Of a DNA stretch of 64,000 nucleotides, positions 39,411 to 50,429 are shown piece after piece (positions within the stretch are counted from its first letter, which is position 1; every line of letters starts with the position of its first letter). Below the pieces are notes generated by a model. It was given only the letters and a program-made list of their open reading frames with translations, did no database searches and was not told where the DNA came from. The DNA lies in the NCBI GenBank assembly GCA_964036295.1, contig OZ038473.1, forward strand, positions 7,657,501-7,721,500, written 5' to 3'. A program made the translations under genes and the position numbers. Source of the stretch: Plumapathes pennacea (taxonomy: Eukaryota; Cnidaria; Anthozoa; Antipatharia; Myriopathidae).

Positions 39411-39773
39411 GCCCGGTTGGTTCAGTTGGTTGAGTGCTGGTCTTTCGTGCGGGAGGTCGCGGGTTCAAACCCCGGCCGGACCAGCACTCGGGGTCTTAAA
39501 ATAACTAAGGAGAAGATGCTGCCTTTGTTTCTATCAGCAAATGGTAAGATCTTCACATGGCTTGGATGACTATGTAAAATGGCGGTCCCGTCTCCCTATA
39601 CTTCTTTACTTGATTACAGGGGGGACGTAAAAGAACCACTGAGGACGTAAACAAATCTCTGGCAGTGAGCACCCTCAGTGCCTGTACTCCACAGTAATAT
39701 GGCGAAGCCAAATTGTTGCTGAAAAGCCCCTTGAGGGGAGCATCAATAAAAATATGTATGTATGCATGTAATT
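39411..39773 (+). mobile_element. tRNA-derived SINE
   Basis: The 5' part is tRNA-like with an A box (TGGTTCAGTTGGTTGAG) and B box (GGTTCAAACCC), then the long non-tRNA body starting GGACCAGCACTCGGGGTCTT seen in coral SINEs. A short tail AATAAAAATATGTATGTATG ends it. The opposite arm of the foldback element lacks this block, giving an empty-site comparison. Not a functional tRNA gene: stems do not pair properly. Confidence 0.8.
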
Positions 39774-41402
39774 GACTTCGCTAAACAACTCGAGATGTGG
39801 CCAGTGAATATTGCTCGTTACTTGTGTGTAAAAGTTAACTGCATCCCATTCAAACTCAACACCATTGGGCTCTGTGGAACATGTACGGATAAACTGGATT
39901 TTAGGGAACGATTTTGGCTTGTGTTCTTAAGTTCACCGCGGAAGCTTTGAGAATAGCCATAAACAAATGTTTGATGGATACCGCTGCGGGATTGCAAATA
40001 TCTCTGTCGCCGCTAAATATTTAGCCCTGACGAAACTTTCTGTGGCGGCACGAAATACTTCTGGGAAGATAACAGGCCGAAAACGGAAACAAAAGCTACG
40101 ATGAGCTTTAGCCGCAAAACAATGGCGATTTATGCTTTACTTTGTACATGACATCTGTTGCCTCATAACATTCTTCTGCTTATCGTACATTGCCTGTTGA
40201 AATGTTTCTTTCATTTGATCATGTAGCTTTTGTTTCGCAATGGTCATTGTATACCAGATATGAAAAATACACCGGAATAGTCCTGAGCATTGAGTTTGCA
40301 GTCACAACCACTGTGAACAAAACCGCAATAATATTGTATAAAACAAGTGTCGTGTTACATTCCTCGCTTTAAATTTTATATTTGTTACAGAACACGAATA
40401 CTCGAAAGCCTGATAGAAGAAACGTATTCAGTTAATAAAAGAAAACACAAAAGTATTGAAGCGAAGGCTGGATTAATCGTGGCCCCTGGTTAGAAGAGTC
40501 GAAGTCAAACTGTCAAAAATCGATTGTGCATAAAAAGATATGTCACGCATTCTCAAAATGCAGGGTCGCTCAACCTTTAAGAAGCAAGTGTATGAGTGTT
40601 GTAATGATAATTTATAGTTTAATCAGGTTTCATTTGAGCAAGGTGTCAACAGCCAAGTTCTCTATATTGTGTGATATTTTTCTGGTGAGAAACTGGAAGT
40701 CTCTCTTGGGAGTTCCACTCTTGTCCCTACTTTCCATTTTAGTATATTCTGGTCTCGACGCAACTCACGCCGCGAGCTCGCTGGCAACGCCAGTCTACTT
40801 ACTGAATGCGTTCCTTTTATTAAGCTTTTGAGTATTTGCGCTCTGTGGCAAATATAAAATTGAAAGCGTGGAATGTAACACGAGAGTTGTTTACAATATT
40901 CTCGCGGTTTTGTTTCACAGCGTGTTTAGTCCATTTGTGACAAAACTCAATGCTTAGGGCTATTTCGGTGTGTTTTCATTTCTAGCATACAGTTACCATT
41001 GCACAACATAGGCTACATGATTGAATTGAAGAACATTTCAACAGGCACTTCTACAATAAGCCGAAGCATTTTGACGGCACAGGCTCGCAGCATGATACAT
41101 GTAATATACTCACAAATCTGCATTTGTTGAGTCTTGGGTTACGAGGATAGATACTTCGTCACACAAAAGGATATATTTTCGGCGAAAAAACTGTACAAAA
41201 CAGCTACAGTATGTATGAGGCAACATATGCCATGTACAGTGTAAATGTTTACGGCTAAACAGCCATCGTAGCTTTGGTGTCCGTTTTCGGCCTGGTATCC
41301 TCTCAGAGTATTTCGTGTTGCCAAAGAAAGTTCCATCGGGACTAAATAATTAGCGGTGACAGAGTTATTTACAATCCCGTAGCGGTATCCACCAACCCGT
41401 AC

Positions 41403-42858
41403 AAAAATTATGACCGAGACACGGCGAAAAACAAGCCAGACATTTGAGCGAGACAAGAGCGAGACGGAGCTCAGCAATAATCAGGCTGACAAGAGCGATA
41501 ATAAATGGGCGATAACTGAACGAGAATCGAGCGAGACATTTGACTGACCATGACATATGGATGGTTTGTTTCTGGCGAGATTATAGCCCGTCATTGGTCT
41601 TATGTATCGCTGGTAAACAAATGGAGTTCACATGCGACGCGTTCACATAACCAACGACACAGCAGAGTTGATTCAAAATTGCAATTTAATTACATGTTGA
41701 TCTCTTAAGATAGTTGTTCAAAATACAATAAAAAATTCTCAGTCGTCAAACAATATTGGCTAACATATACCACATCACATCGATGATAGAATACTCGCTC
41801 AATTCCCTCACTTTTGGCTGCTCGCCATTTGCTCGATAAATCGCTTTGCATTGGGGTTTTACAAGAATCCTGGTCGGTACATACAGAAGGTTGGGGCTCC
41901 TATTCACTTGCTCAGGTCTTGGGCAGTGTTGATGGCGAACGGTTTCAATCTTTTCAACAGTCCCACAGCCGTATCGAACATCTCGCCACACACGTCCACG
42001 CAACTTCACACAAATTCGTTTTCGTATGAAAACGAAAACAAAATGAACGTTTCCATTGCAGTGGCAACAAAGGTTTTCACTCAATCGAAGCTAAAGCAAC
42101 TGATGTACCGTTTAAGTCGTTGATAAAACCACTTAGCGCCAGTGATATGATATGTTTACAGACCTGATGTAGCCAATCAGGAAGCTCACTCAGGGTGCAC
42201 GCGACGAAAAGTGTCATCTAAGAGAACACGAATCTTCGTTTCCTCACGCTATGGTTCCTCTAAACGTTTCTTAATAAATTGTAAAACTATTCTAAAACAA
42301 TATGCTGCGTTTACGTGTGAATTGGTTGGGTTAATTTACGTGAACAGACATTGCATGCAAACCTTGCCGTACCGGAAGATGCGTACTTATGTTTGTACTT
42401 AAGTTTGTCTCAGAAGCAGAATCGGTTGTGTACATTGCACAAGTCAGTACTTTGAATGAAAAGGAAGATTACTGTACACGAATATTACTGTGCTAGTGAC
42501 ATCAGATAAGTCATGCTTTGTCTCAAACACGCTCAGTGATAGTCCAAAGCAGCGTTTAGGATTGACCGATTTGTCTTGCTGCTTCTCGTTCAGCCTTGAA
42601 CCGATCCACCCCAAAAGCGAAATTTATCCCGCTTTCCTCGTTCATTCTCGCCGATAACCGAGCCTGACAAATAACACGCTCAAGCAGAAAAATACGTCTC
42701 TTTGTGTCCCGTTCAGTCTGGCCGTGTTTGTGCCGATAACGCAGACAAATGTCACGCCTGCACCTACGTCTCGCTTTGTCTCGCTGGAATCTTGCCGTAA
42801 AAATCGGATTATGGCAAGAGTCGGGCCCGTTTCTCGCTCAGTCGGGCTAGCAAATTTA
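41403..42858. mobile_element. 1.46 kb insertion flanked by GTAC
   Basis: Interrupts the right foldback arm. It is flanked by GTAC (41399-41402 and 42859-42862), possibly a 4 bp target duplication. Interior has GCGAGACAAGAGCGAGACGG near 41450 and the inverted type CGTCTCGCTTTGTCTCGCTGG near 42766, so weak inverted ends. No coding capacity recognised. Confidence 0.45.
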
Positions 42859-43255
42859 GTACGGGAAACAATCGAATCCATCAAACATTTGTATACGGCT
42901 ATTCTCAAAACTTCCGCCGGTGAACTTAAGAACGCAAGCCAAATCGTTCCCTAGAATTACAGTTTATCCGTGCATGTTCCACAGAGCCAAATGGTGTTGA
43001 GTTTGGATGCGACGTCATTAACTTTTTACACACAAGTATTAAATACAATTCAGTCGCCAGTATTTCAAGCTGTTCGCGATCCCCTTACGTCATCGCATAT
43101 CATGTCACAATATGAACCAATCACCGTGTGCTGATTCGTAACCCAGAAGAAATTATTATGATGAAGAAGAAGACACTGTGATTTTAAGCTCGTCGGGCCA
43201 CGCCACGAGCAATTAGAAGAAAAGAGGGCAAGAAAAATATCGATCAGCCATGCTC

Positions 43256-45285
43256 AAAAATTGACTCGGCTGCTCTTGCCACTTGTACTCTCTGCGCGAA
43301 ACAAATCCTCACGCGGAACCCGCCACGTCCCAGTTTTATCTACCAGAAATACGATAATCGCAGATACCTTCTCGCTCTGCCATTGATCGGACTTTTACTT
43401 TGGCACTCCCAACAAGAGTAGCCTTTGTTTTATCGAAATGTTGACTCAATCTTTTCTTCGAAGTCAAGTGCTACACGCAAAGGAAGGAGAAAAAGAATGG
43501 TGTGTATTATACTTTTGCGTTAAAATGAGTCGATTGCGTGACCAATTACGTATTTCCCACGGTCGGCACGTCAAATTAATTCATACAGTCTGCCAAACAC
43601 GTTCTCAAAATTTAATACTCAAATTCTGAAGTTGGTCGGCCGTCGTAGTACGGGAAGAAAGGAGCACTGATTTTCCAATTTTGAATTCATAGGTAGTACA
43701 ATTAAATAGGCTTCCTGTGCACATTTTTTTTTACTCTGGACTGCATGCACTAGGCTCAAGCATGTGTATTTATGAGCTCGAATTGGTTTGTATGTGAACC
43801 CGCTCAAAACAGAAAGATTTCTCCCAGAATCAAAGCACTACTTGAACAGTTTACTTCAAATAATTATAATACACGGGCTTCAGACCTAGTCATACTTCTA
43901 AGGGCTTGTGAACGATTCTCGCTGCAATCACCGCATGTCAGCTAGATTGCAGCATTTGTTACAGTTTTAGTCTTGAAAGAAAAAAGACATCTGACTAAAT
44001 CATTAAAGACTCCAAGTTCCGATTGCTCTGAGCGAATACGGTAGCCGAAACTGGCCACAGAAGCGTATTTTAAAAAATACAAAATTGTATAGGCTTGGGA
44101 ACCCCATTGAAACGGTAAACTCCAACGATGCCGTGGAGCTTAGTTTGCTCTTGAACAGGCAGTAGACGAGAGGATTGGCTGCCGAACGAGTGGTTGATTT
44201 TATCTTTGATTTTACAAAATGTATCTCGAAGGTGTTGTATATACATCATAGTGATTTACTTTGATTACGCAAACAAGAAAAAAACAGTAGATTCACTGGC
44301 GACAACAGGTGGCATTTTAGGTGGGGTGGACTTGGTATAAATCTAAAAAGATCACCAAGACAATGACAGTATTCTTGAAGGGACTGTCAAAGAGTAGGCA
44401 TGTAAATGCGTGTGTGTATTGGTAGAAGGTAATGAAAGTTGTATGGTGCAAGTGGGGCTGTGTGAAAATGCGGTAAATGAAAAGTAAATAATAATGTTTA
44501 AAATTGGATGGAAGGGAGGGAAAGATTATAAAGTAATGTAGGATATGGGAAAAATATGAATATTAATTGAGATCAGAATAGATTCAGAATAGAAAAAGGG
44601 TTAAAAAGAGTGTGTTAAATTTAAATTTAGGTGTTTAGTTTAAAATTTATAAATTATTGGAAGAAGGAAGAAGAAGAGAAGAAAGAGAAACAAAGTGAAG
44701 AGGACACCGCGGTAAAAAGTAAAAAGAAAAAATTGGACATTAAAACTCAAAATGATTGTGAGTCATGAGGGGCAGAGCACAATCGAACAGGGATGTTTCT
44801 AACCCGGTACCAGGACAATGCCCGACATCCCTATGTCGAGTTCTTGGAAAAGAAAAGTGTAAATAATAAAAGAAAAAAAGGTGAGAAAAGCAAAGAAAGG
44901 AGTGGCAGAAATTTAGAATTTAAACATGATTTAAGTAGAAAAATGAAGAAAATTCATATAGGGAAACATTTACGTCTTCGTAACAAATGGCATTAGGTTT
45001 AACAATGAAATTGTACGAAATACATTTATATAGCTAAACTAAAGAAATTCTAAGTAAATAAAGAGCGAAATGCCTTGTATGGTAGACTTATGGAGGATGG
45101 CGGTTTGCAAATGTAGCAGCACAAAGTTTTGTTAGCAAAACCCGGTTGGAAAATGACGCAATAAATAAAAATTGCTGACGCTAAAATTTGCTACTTTCCG
45201 TTGCTAAGTGCCAAGAAAGTTAGAGTCGAGGCTCTTCGCAAAATTATTGAATTTATGAAAGGCAAATCGTGGTATGCATTTGTAA
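43256..45285. other. intergenic, no recognised gene
   Basis: AT-rich, many stops. A purine-rich AAGAAG tract lies at about 44655-44700. Short open frames here (43438, 44793) have no domain and are probably chance. Confidence 0.4.
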
Positions 45286-45294
45286 AGCTTCATG

Positions 45295-46144
45295 TAGCCT
45301 GCGTAGCTGGCGGTCTCATTCGATGCGGTTGAACAGTGTTCACGGGCGCCATTTCAGTGTACTGATGGCGGATGGGAGACAGGTCGAGTGACAAAATTAC
45401 GAGGCAGGGGGAGGGGGGCGGGGGCGTGGGAAAAGACCGCCTGCCCGAAGACTTTGGGTTTTCGACTGGCTGCGTGCACCAGTGCACGCAGCATTCTGAT
45501 TGGCCGAGAATAATAAACTGTCTATCAAGTGAACGGAGTGAGAGAAACGCGCAAGAGATGGCGGATTTGATCGATGTTGTTGTGGAAGAAGCTTTGAAAA
45601 AGTTAAATACTAGAGGTTGCGATGAAACACTCTCACTCCTTCGCTCTTGCAAGAGTCTCGTACGAATTGTAGAGCGTTCATTCGTTTCCCTTCCCTGTCG
45701 TCAGGCCTTGAATAAACCACAGCGGGTTGGCGACAGTGTGATTTTACAAATAAAGCAAAAGTAAATCCTGCCGAAGCCATGTGACTGGAGCGGAACCCGT
45801 TTTCATGTGACCCGAACGACTTATGACATCTATCGTTTTGGATCCGCAATTTTAGTATACAATATTTTCGTTACTCAGCTCGCCATGGGAAGTTTGCTGT
45901 GAAAAACACATATCATGTATCAGATGGTGTCAGAATATTTGACAACTGACAGCCCATTGCTGATTGGCCTGTCAAAAGTGGTCGGATATCGAAAACTCAC
46001 AGTTTTCGGGCAGGCGGTCTTTTCCCACGCCCCCGCCCCGTAATTTTGTCACTCGACCTCAGTCTCCCATCCGCCATCAGTACAAAATGGCGCCCGTGAA
46101 CTCTGTTCAACCGCATCGAATGAGACCGCCAGCTACGCAGGCTA
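45295..46144. mobile_element. Mutator-like MITE, 850 bp, 9 bp target duplication
   Basis: Begins TAGCCTGCGTAGCTGGCGG and ends with its inverted copy (CCGCCAGCTACGCAGGCTA). Long inverted arms of about 190 bp include GCGGTCTTTTCCCACGCCC on one side and its complement on the other. Flanks AGCTTCATG (45286-45294 and 46145-46153) form a perfect 9 bp duplication, as in the MuDR/MULE group. No transposase inside. Confidence 0.85.
45558..45764 (+). CDS. short ORF inside the MITE
   Basis: 68 residues starting MADLIDVVVEEALKKLNTRG, amphipathic helical at first, then LLRSCKSLVRIVERSFVS. It lies wholly in the MITE between its arms. It could be a captured host exon or chance; no domain recognised. Confidence 0.25.
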   Translation: MADLIDVVVEEALKKLNTRGCDETLSLLRSCKSLVRIVERSFVSLPCRQALNKPQRVGDSVILQIKQK

Positions 46145-46153
46145 AGCTTCATG

Positions 46154-47139
46154 AAACGTGATTAGATAGTGAATATAATAGACTTATGACATAGTCACGA
46201 TACAAGCCGCGCGCTGATTGGTCGAAAACCGTGGTTTGCCAGAGTATAAACCACACTTACCCGTGGTTTATAAGTTATAAACCACGCTTACGTCATCCTC
46301 TGGCAAAAAAGAGAAATAATGCGAGAATGGAGTCACCAATGCCCAACTTCGAGATAAAATTTGGCTTTAAGTGAAGGCACCGGCTAGTACGGTTCACCGT
46401 GAATCGGTAAAGAACGTGACCTCATCAAAAAGCACTTCAACAGTTTGGAGAGGGAAAATCTATGTCGAAGAACGGCAAGTTTCTTGTCAGCGTCGTGGAA
46501 CGTGCGACTCGGTTTAAGCACTGTCCCTAAGTACAGCATATTTGGGAGTCACAATTACATCAGTGGTTTGTTTGAATGGAGTTGAATGCTTCAACAAGGA
46601 AGGAGAGAGCAAATCATTCAGTTGAAGAAGATCAGCCGTGAGCAATCACTGAACAGGAACGGCGAAGACAGACGAACAGATGTGTTTGTAGTGATGCAAG
46701 AGAAAGAATTTCCGACGATGTGACTGAAAAAAATGATTGAAGAATTTTTGGACGGACTTCAAATGATTGTACTACGAGGTAGAGTCAAGAAATCGGTAAG
46801 TTTTCATTCACACAATTTTCGAGTCGGCCGTTGGAGCATTTGTTGATTCCCTTCAAATTTGCATTTTATGCACTAGCCGACTGTATGATTTCATGTACTT
46901 GTAGTCGAAAGTTCTACAGGAAATATATTTCTTTACTGTGAGATGTTGTCTAATTTTATAGAACAGACGGCCTGGTTGAAAAATTGAAGCGAAACTGTAC
47001 TGACTTGGCAAATTCGGACCGCCGAGCCGTTTAGGAGAATCTATTTTTTCATCACTGTTAGCATTCCAACATTTTTGATGAATAAAGTATATAAAAATAA
47101 AGTTTTATTGTGAAAGTTTTGAAGTTCTATGTTATAAAA
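46154..47139. other. non-coding with small hairpin repeat
   Basis: Bases 46236-46305 form an imperfect hairpin (TTTGCCAGAGTATAAACC against CTCTGGCAAA with internal GTGGTTTATAAG and TATAAACCAC), resembling a short MITE. Nothing else recognised. Confidence 0.4.
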
Positions 47140-47324
47140 CAAATAAACCAGCTTCAAGCGTGCTTCGTTCAGAAATAAAGCACTTAGCAAGTGCCGAGAG
47201 CACTCAAGAAGTGGGGAAAAACGCTCGCCTTCGGCTCGCGTTTCTCCCTACACTTCTTTCGTGCTCTCGTCACTTGCTGCGTGCTTTATTTCTGAATGAA
47301 AAACGCTTGAAGCTGGTTTATTTG
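47140..47324. repeat. hairpin MITE, 185 bp
   Basis: CAAATAAACCAGCTTCAAGCG (47140) is exactly inverted at 47304-47324, and the arms continue imperfectly inward (AGAAATAAAGCACTTAGCAAGTG against CACTTGCTGCGTGCTTTATTTCT) almost to the centre. Confidence 0.7.
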
Positions 47325-47659
47325 TTAAATAAACAGAATTTTATGGTAAATGGAAATAAAGGTAAGATATGTATTACAACATCGTGTAGTAAACATTTAA
47401 ATTAGATCGTAATCGGCAATGGAGGAAATCGTTGGTCGTTGGAAGCGAACGTGTTAAAATGTAATTTGAAATTTTACGTTTCTTGGTGAGAACGATGATT
47501 GGAAAGGAGAATCAACGGGGAAGTTTGAAGATATATAAGAATCCGTTGGAACAGGAGAACCATAACATAATGTAAATTGAAATTCGTAATCGTGACTTAG
47601 TGTCACACACATTTTTACCGCACTCCTCGATGCGACTGACAAGTGGTCTTTAAACATAG

Positions 47660-48919
47660 AGGCTTAATAAATGAGATCGTCTTCGTAGACCTAAAAAAAG
47701 CATTTGACACTGTTGACTACACGATACTGCTTCATAAACTAAAAAACTAGGGTGTATCTGACGCCAGTAGGGTATGGTTTAAATCCTACCTCAGTGAGAG
47801 GAGGCAGCGTTGTGTGGTCAACGGTCAAATGTCAGACTTTAGAACTTTTAACTGTGGCATTCCACAGAGTACCATTGTCGGGCCTTCATTGTTTTTAATT
47901 TACATAAACGACCTACCTAATTGCTTAGAGTTTTCTGCCCCTAATATGTATGCTGATGACACCAACCTCACAGTTGCAAGTTCATCTAGCCACGAAATTG
48001 AATTAAAAGTAAACAAAGATCTAGAAAATATTGGAAAATGGCTCAAAGCAAATAGGTTGAGTCTTAATACAGCAAAAACTGAGTTTTTGTTAGTAGGCTC
48101 CCGGCAGAGATCCTCCCAAATGACCTGTCCAGTGATTCAAATAGGGGATACATGCGTCCCCAGAATAACTTCGGATAAATCATTAGGCTTACATATAGAT
48201 GAAGTATTGTCTTGGTCAAAACACATTGAGGAGATCTCAAAAAAATATTATCGAGCGCAATAGGAGCCCTTAAACGAGTCAGACATTATGTTCCCACTTC
48301 TTCCCTTCAAACTATGTACAACTCATTTATTCAACCCATCTTTGACTACTGTAGCGTAGTTTGGGAGGGACTGGGAACAGAACTCGCTCTAAAAATCCAA
48401 AAGAATTGCGCAGAGTTGCGCAGCCAGAATAATTACATTTTGTAATTTTGATTGAAGCTCCGGTCCCCTTAATTAAACTATTGGCAACAGAAATGTTTAA
48501 AGTTTATAATAATTATACACCCGTCCTGAGTACTTAACAGAAAAATTCAAAAGGGTGCAAACACCCTATAACACTAGAGACTCATCGACTAAACTTCATT
48601 TGCCTCTCCCTAAAACAAATTATGGCAAGAAAATATTTGGTTACAGAGGAGCATCAGTATGGAACAAACTACGAAGAAGATCTGCGGAACTGTAAATCCT
48701 TAAGCACATTCAAAAGTAAATTTTCTAAATTACCTCCCAGCTTCTTTGATGCCCTATAACTTATTCTTACTGCCTTTACGATGTAGAATAATATAGACAA
48801 TAGACAATATAATAATTAGAATTAGAACTTTATTTCATAAGTACTGTATATTTAATGTTTTTATTCAAGGCTTTTATGTAAACCAGATATTCCTGTTAAA
48901 ACCACCGTGGATAAATAAA
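47660..48919 (+). pseudogene. LINE reverse transcriptase, 5'-truncated
   Basis: Reads VDLKKAFDTVD (RT block with catalytic Asp), VWFKSYLSERRQRCVV, CGIPQSTIVGPSLFLIYIND, then MYADDTNLTVASSS with the YADD catalytic box and LKANRLSLNTAKTEFLL. This order is that of CR1/L2-type non-LTR elements. TAG follows LHKLKN near 47749 and later frameshifts and stops occur. No endonuclease domain; the copy is 5'-truncated as usual for LINEs and runs into the (ATT)n tail. Confidence 0.8.
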
Positions 48920-48943
48920 GTATTATTATTATCATTATTATCA

Positions 48944-49019
<76 letters not shown>
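48920..49019. repeat. (ATT)n microsatellite, LINE 3' tail
   Basis: About 100 bases of ATT repeats with a few C substitutions (TCATTATTATCATC), directly after the LINE 3' region (GATAAATAAAG). Confidence 0.9.
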
Positions 49020-49020
<1 letters not shown>

Positions 49021-50429
49021 GTATAGAACGAATTGGCTGGTCGATATTTATTGAAATCGTGTAAATACGTGAATGTAAATGTAAATAAAATTGGGTAGAG
49101 ACGGTATTATGATTATAATAAAAGGTAGATTGTAATAAGTTTAAATCGTAAACTAGAGGTGGTATTAAGATTATGTAAAACGTCGTAAAATATTTGAAAA
49201 TAATTTAATCTGAAAATTTTGAAAAAATATATTGCAATGCCATGGTTTGGAGTAGAAATATGTATAAAAAAAATTATTATATGGCACTGATACTACGCAC
49301 GCTACGATTGGTTAATTTACCGGTCCATACTTTCCTGTACGGACCGCAAATTGATTTTACGTACGTTCTGACTGGTCAATTTTACCGGTCCATAACTTAC
49401 TGTACGGACCGCAAAATCAGTTTGCACATGTGGATCCCAAATGATTACTTGAAAAGTTGTTAAACATTTGTCATAAAAGGCCCAGAAGTGCAATGGGAAG
49501 TTTAAACGCTCCGGATACTCACTGTTAAGTTATGATGATCGGGGAAAGCTTACAGTCTTGGAAAATGACCGTTACGAAGAAGGAAAACATCCGAGGAAAA
49601 AATTGCTTGCGACCTCAGCCGTCATTGACAACAAGTGCTGCAGAGTATGGAGGGTTGTTTCACCCCTGTGTTAAAATTTGCACACTTGCCAGGAAGAAAG
49701 TGGAAAGCGAACAGTCACCGTGAACAGTTATGACTAAAATCGTGCAAGAATCAAGTTTTGCAGACATGTTTGCTCGTCATGGCGCACTGTGAAAGACTGT
49801 AAATAAATTTTTCACAATGCACGAGAACTCTGTATTTCGAAATCACTGACTGGGACAAAAACGCCGTGGTGATTTGAGGACGTTTATTTTGCTGGAAGAA
49901 ACCTAAACGCTCCACGAGGAGGAAGGAAAATTAAGCGGTGAGTTTTGAATAATATAACTTTCAACGATGTGTCAGTCGCAGTTTCTGATGAAGTGATTTT
50001 CTTTTAGTGCCATTTTGCCTTCTACATTATTGTACGTGTAAGAAACTTATTCAAAGGAATAAAAATACTCTGAGTTACAAAGCAGTTTCTTCTGGAAAGA
50101 GATAAAACTGCAGTTTTTTTAAATCTTTAGTGAGCGAGCAAGGGCGAGTTCGAGTCGTTCACCGAATAAAGTTCACTGCAGTGTCGTTGTTTGACACACG
50201 CTATGGGCCATTTCATTCAGCTCAGAACAAATTAGTATTTATCTAGGCAGTTGGTTCGACAGACGCTTATTTTCTTTCAAGATTTTCAAATCGGTAGAAT
50301 TGTAAGCTGTTAACTGAATATGTTGTGAAAACAAACGTGCGTAATTCATGCCCGATCGCGATGATGTTGTTGAATGAACGAGACGAGTACTCGTTGGGGC
50401 CTTGTTTTTGTGTTTGCCGAAAGATCTAA
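49020..50429. other. non-coding; degraded repeat at 49320-49430
   Basis: No gene. Bases 49320-49430 contain GGTCCATACTTTCCTGTACGG and GGTCCATAACTTACTGTACGG, related to the hairpin MITE at 58247-58345. Confidence 0.4.

Larger units (their letters stand above)
39240..43255. mobile_element. foldback element with nested insertions
   Basis: A left arm (39240-39410 plus 39774 to about 40190) is inverted relative to a right arm (about 41180-41402 plus 42859-43255). Landmarks: GTGATTGGTTCATATT (39366) pairs with AATATGAACCAATCAC (43109); CAAATGTTTGATGGAT (39964) with ATCCATCAAACATTTG (42876); GGCCGAAAACGG (40077) with CCGTTTTCGGCC (41281). The SINE interrupts the left arm and a GTAC-flanked block interrupts the right arm. 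The centre, about 40190-41180, has no gene. No transposase seen; ends approximate. Confidence 0.65.

Noticed and set aside
39411-39483. tRNA gene
   Set aside because: A and B boxes are present but acceptor and anticodon stems do not pair, and a SINE body follows directly.
48920-49019. CRISPR-like short repeats
   Set aside because: A pure ATT microsatellite without spacers, at the end of a LINE in eukaryotic DNA.
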